Shown here: piece by piece, positions 47,489 through 57,300 of the stretch
Numbering within the stretch: position 1 is the stretch's first letter
How the letters are laid out: each line of letters starts with the position of its first letter
Assembly: GCA_002189035.1 (NCBI GenBank)
Contig: NEEC01000012.1
Coordinates: 2,914,001 to 2,978,000 of the forward strand
From: Utricularia gibba
Lineage: Eukaryota > Streptophyta > Magnoliopsida > Lamiales > Lentibulariaceae
Direction of reading: 5' to 3'
Length of the DNA: 64,000 nucleotides
Notes under the pieces: model-generated
Databases searched by the model: none
The model's input: only the letters and a program-made list of their open reading frames with translations
What the model was told of the DNA's origin: nothing
Program-made: the position numbers and the translations under genes

Positions 47489-49477
47489 ATGGCGGAGAAT
47501 CCGAAGGGAACAGAGGATCGGAGGATTGATGTTCATCGCATGGAGTCGGATTCCTTGTCTTCTTCTACAGCAAGCATCTCGTCATTGCGGTGGAAAATTC
47601 TCCGTCGCGCCATCTCCAATCGTGGTGAATTCCATTCCGGTAGGTTTTCGTGAGTTCATTTGCGAGAGTTTTTTTTTTTTTTTTTCACTCCAGCACGTGT
47701 TGTGTCCAATTCGAGAATGTTGTTGTTTTTAATTGATGGAAGTTTTTTTGTGAAGCGAGCAGTTTTGATAAAATTTCGAGAAGAACCAGGAATGGGTTTT
47801 GCTTGATTCCGTGCCACTTGGTGAGTGACGTTGGGGAAAGTTCGGAATATCGGGTGGAGGAGGATGTATGCTCTTGCTACACTTTACCTCTACCTAGTGA
47901 GCCCAGACTTTTATTGCGGTAAGTTTGGAGTGCAGATTCTTGATTCAAACCTTAGCATTTCATTTCTAGTTCAAGCATCCTGTCTTTCAAGCATGTTTCT
48001 TTTCTGTGTTTGCCTGTGATGCTGATCTCCGTCAGCCTTTTTAATCTTTTGTATTATTTGGTTGCTTGTTTGCGTATGGGCGGTTTATGCGTCTTGCCCC
48101 TTGTTCCAGTCATAGATTGGATACTCGTGCTGCTCTCCGTGATTTTGAAGCCTGTAACCAATTCAACATTGACAGCACGGGACTTGTCTGTAAGCTGTAA
48201 CAAAGATGGTTTATGCTTATTCGTGTTGCCTTTGCATTTCTCTAGTAATCTCTCATTGGAATCTTGAGAGATAGATCCGTTTTGAGATCATTATGGATTT
48301 TTGGTATTAGTACATTCTGAAAATTTGCTAGCAATCTAAGCACATCAACTTTATTTATGCTTCTAGATCCCATAGTATGTGCTCCCATAAAAGCTGGTAG
48401 TTTCGCCCATGAATGCTTGTTTTGACGGACGCCTTTTAATGAGTTTTGCATCAACAAAGATTTATCTACTGAACCTTCAATTTCTGTTCTTCTTGTCCAG
48501 GTCTTTGGCCTTCAGAAGAGGTGCTCGCCTATTATTCATTAACGCATCGTGAAAATTTCAGGTTTTTTCTAATCAGTTTGCAGTTTCACTTTGCACACAT
48601 GCATTCTGAGTTTGACACCTGCGTATTGGGTACACCCTCATTGTTATTGATACGTTGTAGGGGTAAAAGGATAATAGAACTTGGATCAGGCTATGGCTTG
48701 GCTGGTTTAGTCATCGCCATGGTTGGGGAACCATCTGAAGTTGTGATATCCGATGGCAATCCTCGGGTGGTTAATTGTATCCTCTTACTCTTACATTTTC
48801 AGAAGCCAAAACTTGGGGAGAGAGAGAGAGAAGTGCCAAATTTTTTGAATCATGAGTCATGTGTTATTGCTTAAAAGAAATTATGCGTAAACTGAAAAAA
48901 AAAAGCTAGTTTCGGTGCCATTTCATTGCCATGTTCAATCTTTAACTATCAGATATACAAAGCAGCATAGAAACCAACTCTGCATCCTTTGGCAGCACAA
49001 AAGTGACTTCAAAGGTACTTCATTGGACATGCATCATACCCTGGATGCAATGGGGACCTTTGACATCATTGTTGCAAGCGACTGGTAATTATACTGCCTT
49101 CATTCTCTTGTTGATGATGAGGCTGGCTATCCATCCATTGGTGCCTGCCCGTTTTCCCTTTATACCAATTTCCTCACACTAGCTAGTGCTCGTGCAGCAT
49201 CTTCTTCAAGGAATTCCACAAAGCCTTGGTGCAAACAATCAGGTCATTGCTGAGAAAAGATGGTTCCTCCCAAGCCATGCTGTTCAGCCCCAGAAGGGGT
49301 GATTCATTGGACAAGTTTTTGATCGAAGCAACAGATGCCGGTTTACACTCCTCTGTAACAGAGGTGTACGATGCAGAAATCTGGAGGCAGCACAAGCGCT
49401 TCTGCGACGGGGACACCTCCTGGCCCAACTACGAGCCAGGTCATTGCTACCCTCTCTTGGTCACCATTACAATCTGA
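47489..49477 (+). CDS. CaMKMT: Calmodulin-lysine N-methyltransferase; frame broken once
   Basis: SAM-dependent methyltransferase that trimethylates a lysine of calmodulin. Seven exons (47489-47639, 47756-47918, 48110-48189, 48501-48561, 48661-48776, 48953-49084, 49198-49477) give 327 residues after repair. Order: SLRWKILRRAISNRG, the CaMKMT-specific FNIDSTGLVCLWPSEEVLAY, the SAM motif IIELGSGYGLAGL (about residues 156-168), acidic-loop VVISDGNPRVV, then FDIIVASDC and FFKEFHKALV. The C-terminus ends SWPNYEPGHCYPLLVTITI. In exon 6 the text CATTGGACATG must be CATTGGGACATG (G run at 49025-49026) to pass from KVLHW to DMHHTLDAMGTFDIIVASD. As written, the motif IV region and everything after are lost. 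Confidence 0.93.
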
Positions 49478-50019
49478 TATGCTTTGCTCCTTCACTGACT
49501 TCATGTTGCTTTGAATTCTGAACACAAAAGCGGAGTCAAATCTGTGAAACTCATGTATCTGCTCTTAGATTGGATGATGCCAGAGTCACAGTTGCAATGC
49601 TTTTTCAGCTGGTGATTAGTTTAACTGCTCTCTTTGAAGTGATTGAATATGATATAGTGACCGTTTTGAAATGGGCTTGTGGCGGTTGACCCAAATATCG
49701 CTTCTATTTTTTTGGATCATTTATAAATGAAATTGTATTTTAAAATGATTAGTAGAACATTAAAAATTATTAAATCATAGATATATTTATATTTTTAAGT
49801 GTATGTGCACTAATAAGTTCTTAATTCACTATCCTTAAATAACTAAAAAACAAAAAAGAAGGCCAGGTCAAGAGAAAAACAGGGATTGGAGTATTCCACA
49901 AACCCTGCGTTGGTTTTTCTGCGTCTCAGGCTTCTGAAGGAGATCCACAGCGTGGCGCAAGAAGCGAGGGTTCTTTGCGTGTCATTTTTGGCTTATCGTC
50001 TTGGCATTGCCGTTTACAA

Positions 50020-51143
50020 ATGGGAGATGTAGACCAGATATGGGATCCTGCAGAAATGGCGGAGACTTACAGCCGTAAGATTCCCTCGTCACCTTGCACA
50101 ATCGACCATTCTCTTCCCCTTGACGACCTGAAGCCGCGGATTGTGGAGGTATGTAGAGAGTTGTTTGGAAATTGGTCCGATTTGGACGAATCGCGGTGTT
50201 CTCTCGAAACGGTTTCTGGTGGAATCACGAATCTTCTGCTCAAGCTTACGGTAAGAGAAGAAAACGGGAGTCCTGTGACAGTGACCGTGAGGCTGTTCGG
50301 TCCGAATACTGAGTACGTCATAAATCGCGAAAGAGAACTTCAGGCAATTCCTCATCTGTCGGCTGCAGGATTTGGTGCTAAGTTGCTCGGTGTCTTTGGG
50401 AATGGGATGGTTCAGTCATTCATCAGTGCGCGTACTCTTAATCCTGTTGATATGAGGACGCCGAAACTTGCAGCGATGATTGCAAAACAGCTCCGTAAGT
50501 TTCATGGTGTTGAGGTCCCTGGTTCCAAGGAACCCAGCTCTGGAATGACATTTTCAAGTTCATGGCCAAAGCTTCAGTTCTCGAGTTTGATGATACTGAT
50601 AAGCAAAAGAAGTATGAGACGGTTTCATTTGATGAAATCAATGAAGAGATAGCTGAGCTCAAGAAGCTTACCGACCGCCTTGATGCTCCCGTTGTATATG
50701 CCCACAACGACCTGCTTTCTGGGAACTTGATGTTTGATGAAGAGAAGGATAAGCTTTACTTCATCGATTTTGAGTACGGATCGTATAGCTATAGAGGTTT
50801 CGACATTGGGAATCACTTCAATGAGTATGCTGGCTATGAATGTGACTACAGTTTATACCCGAGTAAAGAAGAGCAGTATTTCTTCTTCAGGAACTACTTG
50901 AGGCCTGAAAATCCAGATGAGGTTTCTGATGAAGAAATGGATGCTATATATGTGGAGACGAACACTTACATGCTTGCTTCACATCTGTACTGGGCAATCT
51001 GGGCGTTGATCCAGGCCAAAATGTCTCCCATCGTTTTTGACTATCTGGGCTACTTCTTTCTGCGGTACAACGAGTACAGGAAACTGAAGGAGAAGTGCTT
51101 TTCTTTAGCTCATAGGTATATGGAGAAATCTGCAAGAGGTTAA
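50020..51143 (+). CDS. Ethanolamine/choline kinase, intronless; frame broken once
   Basis: Phosphorylates ethanolamine (or choline) as the first step of the CDP-ethanolamine pathway. A single exon encodes 374 residues after one base is restored. The N-terminal half has the nucleotide-binding SGGITNLLLKL and a phosphotransferase fold. The C-terminal half has the Brenner motif VVYAHNDLLSGNLMF and the choline/ethanolamine kinase motif LYFIDFEYGSYSYRGFDIGN, followed by YEYxGY-type sequence and SHLYWAIWALIQ. The overall pattern fits ethanolamine kinase better than plant choline kinases. As written the frame ends after GSKEP; CCC at 50533-50535 must be CCCC to read KEPQLWNDIFKFMAKA. I start at the ATG at 50020; an ATG at 50056 is also in frame. 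Confidence 0.92.
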
Positions 51144-51300
51144 GAAGGTCTATCTTCTATGAAAGAAGATGCCACAGGTTCAAACTTCGGTTAGCATGAA
51201 TGTCTGTTATTGCCTAATAAGAAACTTTGTATCTTGGCTTTTATCCTTTGTCCATGTTCGTTTTCCTCTTGAAAGCGTGAAGTCATGATCTTTATCAGTA

Positions 51301-53285
51301 TCACAAAGATGAGTTTAGTACGGTTGATGCAGCAATCATGCTTGGTGTACATTGATGAGCTAACCCTCTGTTGCAACTTGCTCTTCCCAATGGATCAAGT
51401 AATGGTAAAAACCTATCAGCCATGCGAATCTGCTTCATACGGAGGCTTTCATCTTGCATCAAGTCCCTGTTACACAGCAGCACTCGCGTATTAGTTTTTA
51501 TAACATCAACTCGAAAAGACAGTTAGACTGTAAAAGTACAGATTTTTTTTTTCTTACATGAGTAATGGTGCTAGCTTTGCAGGTGTGCAGTCTCCAAAGA
51601 GAGCTTCAGGAATAATAGCCTCGTTTAGTAGGATATTGGGAAGTGAGATGTGTTGCACTTTGGCTTTATAGCGGATGAAAGCTTCTGTTAAGAAATGAGC
51701 CTTGTATGCAACAACACAGGGTAACCGTGCAAGCTGCAGTTCCACCGCCACAGTCCCGGATGCACATAATGCTATTCTACTTGCCTGCATCAAATCCATC
51801 CAGATCATAAGTTGCTTATCTTGTCGTTTTTTGAAGAAACAATTATTGCTTACATTGAAGGAGTCATATTTCATGCGAAGAGAACTGCCTGGAACGAATA
51901 GTACAGGAAGCGACCACTTAGAGACAGCATTGCTGATGTGCTTCTCCACATCTGGATTAGGTGCTACATGGATTACTGCCATCAGGTCTGAGGACTCATC
52001 AAGTTGTTCCAAGGTGGAAGCAAATATTGGAAGCATTCTTGTCACCTCTTGGAGTCTGCTCCCAGGAAGCACAGAAACTAATGTTGATTCTTGCAGTTGA
52101 AAAGTGCACAGGTGGTTAAGCATTGCTTTTTAAAAGAATGCATCATATTGACATCATCTTTACCAGAAGCAATCCCATGCTTCCGTCTGAATGCCTCCCC
52201 ATCGCCTTGGACTCTCCACTCCAGAGTTTCGTTAGTCTGCAAACTCTCTCCTCAGAGAACTCCCATTTTAGATGGAAAACCAGAATGTATATAAGCTTAA
52301 GGCTGCCTTTGGATCTGCTTCTGATATGGCAACTGAGATGCAGCCTAAAACCAGAACCAGAGGCACCCTTAATTCAATTGGGATGAATTCACCTCGAGGT
52401 CGAAAGCATCTTCGAGTGTTGGATGGCCAACGAACGTTGCAGTCAATCCATTTGCTCTACAGACCTGCTCCTCAAATGGAAGAATGCAGAAGATGTGGTC
52501 CACAACGTCCACCAATCCTTTAAGCCTTGCCTCCCCTCCTTTCCATGCCCAGAAAGAGGGAGCGACGTAGTGAAAATGTCGAGGACTGCTGCTTTTTTTG
52601 CAGTGAGCTGCAAAAACAACTTTCCTTTCACAGAAACAAAGTAGAATGACGAGGTTTCAGGAAGCAACCTTGACAGAGAAAATCTACCTCGTAGCTGTTT
52701 CAAGAAACGAAACGAGAATCCTTTGGAGTCTACAGTTAGCACAACATGGGCTGGAAAGTGAGAGCTGAATCCACAGTTTCTTTCAGTCGCTTCTGGATTT
52801 CTCAGTTATCACAGATCAGGAATCAACACAATGTAATACACAAATGAACAAGGCATTCAATTGAACTTCGCTCACCCTAAAGGTGTTCAAATATGGCAAG
52901 AGCTCCCATAAGCCCATCACTGAAATATCTTCCATTGGAAACAGAGTACTCAATCCTTGCTGCTTCATCATCCCCTATATTGCCAAAATATCCGCTCAGA
53001 GTGATCTCTTCCTTCACTTAATCGTTCATAAAGGAGAAACCTCTGTTTTCGTTTCCGGTGACTCATTCCTTACCCTCCGATACCGGCGAAACGAACGGGA
53101 GATGGAGACAGCTTAATCAATGATTTCATGAAACGTGAGGCGATAACGTCACCGGAGACTTCACCGGCAACAATGAACACTCTGAGTTCGCCTTCTTCCG
53201 ACGCCAGATTTCTCACATTTCGCCCACTGGTATGCAGCACTCGCCGTAGGACGCCGGGTTTCATCGTAACCCTCGCCGCGAGCAT
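51301..53285 (-). CDS. LPXB: Lipid-A-disaccharide synthase, mitochondrial; frame broken at two sites
   Basis: Glycosyltransferase (GT19) that joins UDP-2,3-diacylglucosamine and lipid X, part of the plant mitochondrial lipid-A-like pathway inherited from bacteria. Eight exons (53285-53074, 52974-52876, 52792-52688, 52607-52393, 52236-52164, 52089-51854, 51784-51558, 51466-51301) give 444 residues when two bases are restored. Motifs: RVFIVAGEVSGD, VLTVDSKGFSFRFLKQLR, HYVAPSFWAWKGGEARL, CILPFEEQVC, TFVGHPTLEDAF, SVLPGSRLQEVTRMLPIF, ALCASGTVAVELQLARLPCV. The Arg-rich N-terminus fits a mitochondrial transit peptide. Break 1 is at the exon 1/2 junction (G runs at 53073-53075 or 52972-52975), needed for AGIGGGMMKQQGL. 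Break 2 is GGG at 52748-52750, needed for FQPHVVLTVDS. It converges on the kinase gene, with 157 bases between stops. Confidence 0.92.
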
Positions 53286-54359
53286 CGTCGACGCCGTAAA
53301 CACAGAAAAAGAACTTCAAACTGAGGGAGTTCTCACACACACACGAGAACGAATTCTCGAACAAACTTAAATACGTCCGTTTTAAATAATTTCTATTTCT
53401 AACAAAATGTTTTTATTATCATGAATAATATTTCAAGAAATATAAATTAGAAATACTTGTTAAAAATAACAAATTTCACTTACATTTTATTAAAATCAAA
53501 AAACATTTTTAAAAAGCGAAATCAATACAACCATTGTATAATCATATCAATCAGAACCGATTAATATTAACCATCGATTTAATTTCAAGATTTTTAAATA
53601 AAAAAACGAATAAACGAAACCAAAATATTTGAATGCGTGCATATAATATATGCTGAGATACCAAAGTGAGCAACAGCGGAGTTGATATGGGCTGGGGGAG
53701 CCATCCAAAGGTGTACAAGCTGGCACCGGGAGCCATGAGGCATCCGTACAGACGTTTTCTCCATGCCGAAGCAGAAGCAGCTGCAGCGTTTCAGCTGAAC
53801 TGCGGTGCTATAGAAAAACAGTGTGTACGCAGGAAAGCTTTCAATCCAAACAAACACCACTTTCATTATTTACCTACACAACCTGAGGTAGTGGCAGTGC
53901 CTCACCGGAGCTACGCCGGGATGAAATTAGTGTCAAAAATGGAGGACCTTGACAAAGCTGTATACCTTTTAAGAAAGGGAGGCTTGCACTGACGAGGTTC
54001 GTTGGAGAAGGGAGAAAATGCTTCTGGAACTGGGGCGTGGAGTTACATTAAGATTCAAACATCTTCTGAGTACAAGGCTTATTCCCATGCGCCAGAGGAT
54101 CGATTGCTGGAGTCTGGCCCGAGCTTCTTCATGTGTGTGTGTGTATATGCTTCCCTCGGAATTGCCTTGAGCATGAAAGGAAAAAAGAGAAGATGAGTAA
54201 TATATCCAACTCGATTTTGAATTATATCACTGTGCGCGAGAACACTCCATTCGAAATAATGAGGGAGAAAAGGATAAAAGCTTGTGCAGTAAGAGGCATC
54301 ACTCATGCAGGCTGGAACAAGGAAAGTAAACCATACCTTTGTTGAGGTTAAAATCAGAA
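53286..54359. other. Space between LPXB and the RLT gene
   Basis: About 1.1 kb: LPXB promoter on the left, AT-rich sequence at 53390-53650, then the 3' side of the RLT gene. A 108-codon open frame on the plus strand at 53666-53992 has no family resemblance that I can see and no supporting introns or neighbours. I do not call it a gene. Confidence 0.4.
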
Positions 54360-57300
54360 TTATGTTGAAACCGTGCTATTTGCTAGAGAGGCTGCCAAAA
54401 AGTCCATTCTAATCAGCCAAAGTGCAACTGCGGAGTATGTATGAGGGAGGGTAGAAAAGTTGGAAATTATTTCCTTGAAATCACAGCATGAGCCCAGATT
54501 GTTTGAAAGGAACAATTCTGCTTTCATGGCTGCAACGAAATCGGCTAGGACCTGTGAAATTATGAATTAGATGGTTTTGAGTAATAATTTCAAACCTTGT
54601 GAGAGACAAGAATGATACGAGCAATGCAAAACCTGGAGAAACTCCTTCAAATTTGAGGTTCGCCGCAACCTGTTCACCCAGAGTTTTTGAGAATATCTTC
54701 TCCAAGAGTTCAAAAAGGCATTTTCTGGCATAGCTAACTGCAAACACATCATGCAAAATATCTGCTATCAAAATATGTGCTAATAAGCTAATTCTTACAC
54801 TAAAGAAGTCATCTTCTGGGAGCTTTTTTTAACTCAACAAATAAAACAAGCACTGAAATCACCTCAATCGCACAGATTGCAGCTTTAAGAGCTTGCAACT
54901 GTGCAGATAAAACTTTCTGCCTTCGGCAATTTTTACCGTCAACATTTGTTCGGCAAACTGCAGAATGAACAGCATATCGTTCCTCTATATCGAAATCAAG
55001 CTCAAACGTTGTATGGCAAAGGCTGCAATGCTTTTCATCTCTCCAATAAAGATCATGACACTGATAACATCTCCTTAGGAAGTCACGAGAAGACTTCCTC
55101 CCTTTTTTTACGGTGGTAAGTTCATGGTAAAAAGATTTCCATATATATGCACTGAAGACTTTGGCATCAACAGGTTTATGCGCCCGATGTTTTCCTCTCA
55201 GTGCTGTTTCACCAACACAGACAGCCCTAAAGGAGGAACCTTCATTTTGTGTCTCATTCGAGTTTGACTGGTTGTGGATATCTGACACTGGTGAAGAACT
55301 CTCTTCCCTGGAAATATTTACTTCAGATTCATCTGAATACACCAGTTGCTTGATCTCTGAATCATTTGGGGCGTTTGACATTTTTTCCATCAAGACTTCT
55401 TTTGCACCTTGCAGAGAGGCTAGAAGATGAGCCTCCCGAGCGCCCCTATTGTCAAGAGCCGAAATCAGAGCACACAAAGCCTGCATAGCAGGATATGTGT
55501 CAAATACCATGTTGAATTTAGGATCACCCTTAGCAAATAATAGGAAAAAGACGTAACAAACCTCTATGGTATCAATCATTTCCCAATGCCCATCCTCAGA
55601 AGATTCAAAATAAATCCTCCTGTGCCCAGGATCAAATTCATCACAAGGACCTAGAAACAACCAGTATCTATTGTATCTCCGATCTGAACCTAGAAAAATA
55701 GATTGCATTGGGTGCAGGTACTCCACAGCATCCATTTCTACTGAAATCCTTTTGGTGATGGCATGCTTCTCTTCCTCGCCAATTTTGGGCATTGGGGCAG
55801 AGGAGTCTATTGGCTGTTCTGATGTACTTCCATCAATCCAACCTGAGGTTTTCCCATGGAAGCTCTCAAACACCGAACTGCATTGACTTGCATTTGACCT
55901 TTTTAGTTTTGCCCCAAACCCACGTGAGGTACGAGAAATGCTTTCCAAATTTGATGCTACATTGTCCTGAAAAATTTACAAACATCCGGGTGCAATTGGA
56001 ATCATCAACGTTGTTTAAATCACAAGAAAAATAGTGCTGGTAAGCAAGCGTGCTGGGAAATCGTAGGCTTACCTCTTTTCCAATGCTGGATCCAGCACCA
56101 AGTAGATCAATCAATGAGGTTAAGCAGTTAAGCTTGTCTTCAATGCTTAGATCCGAATATTCACTCTCCGCAAGGCCTAACAGCCATACTTCTCCAGTAT
56201 AGCCCTCATCAATCTCATTACATGCTGCAGACATACTAATGTCACCAGCAGTAACCTTGGAAGGACTTGAACCTTCAGATTCATGCTCAATGTCATTTGC
56301 ATCATTTCCACCTGTCACTTCTGAAATATCATCCCCACTCCCAAAATCTTCAGAGTCAGAAATGTAGCCCCTGATTTCTCTTTGAACAGCATGGCCCCGT
56401 ACACGATATCCGGATGAATAAATCTTCTCGAACAATGTTACATCTCCAGAAAGAGTTGATGAGATTAGATTTTCGAGATCATCAGTAGTTTTTGTGAGGT
56501 TCAACTGCACAATCTTTAAAGAAAAAAATCTCAACCATGAGAGATGACAGTATTCACTAGGGGCACTATTGTGCTTGGGAAAACTAACATGGGGATAAAA
56601 GACTTACTGATGGAGATTTGGCTAAATCTGAAACTCCCATTCCACTTTGACCTTTGTTCAGCAATATAGAGAATAGCTCTCCCTTCAGAGTGCCAAAACT
56701 TAAGCCATACTTATCCATGAGACTTACTTCCTGAGGAGAGAAAGGATAAACAAAAATCCCTGTTATTTGCTCCAGATATTCTAGAGATCCATGAACGCTA
56801 TTCATTGAAAAGAATTTATCAGACATAAAAGCATTGCACCGTGCCTTTACAAACACCTCGAATATTGAGCACATATAGATCCATATTTGTATACAGATCC
56901 CATGGAAAAAAATTTGTAGAACAGCGAAGGGAGGGCACTATAGCATTCAATGAAGCATGTAATGGAATTCAAAGTAAGAGATGATGATAAAAATAATTGG
57001 GAAGAATCATATAGAAATCTGCTAATTAACACACCTTAACACAATCTGCCTTGTGGTCCACACCCAACTTGGAACCAAAACCAGCTCTGATAAACACCTG
57101 ACGCAGTATTTCACACCATGTCAGGTGATTCAATGAATTTTTCCAGAACTCTAGAACGTGAATGCTGCCATCAAGCTGAAAAAGCAAGTAAAAATATGTC
57201 AAAGAAGCACACAAAATTCAAAAATAAACTAATGAAATTTATCAAGACACTTAATCAACAGCATTAATAAGAAACCAAGAAAAAACGTAAGAAGAAACTT

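Noticed and set aside
53666..53992. A 108-codon plus-strand frame between LPXB and RLT
   Set aside because: No recognisable domain, no introns or neighbours supporting it, and it lies where 3' and promoter sequence is expected.
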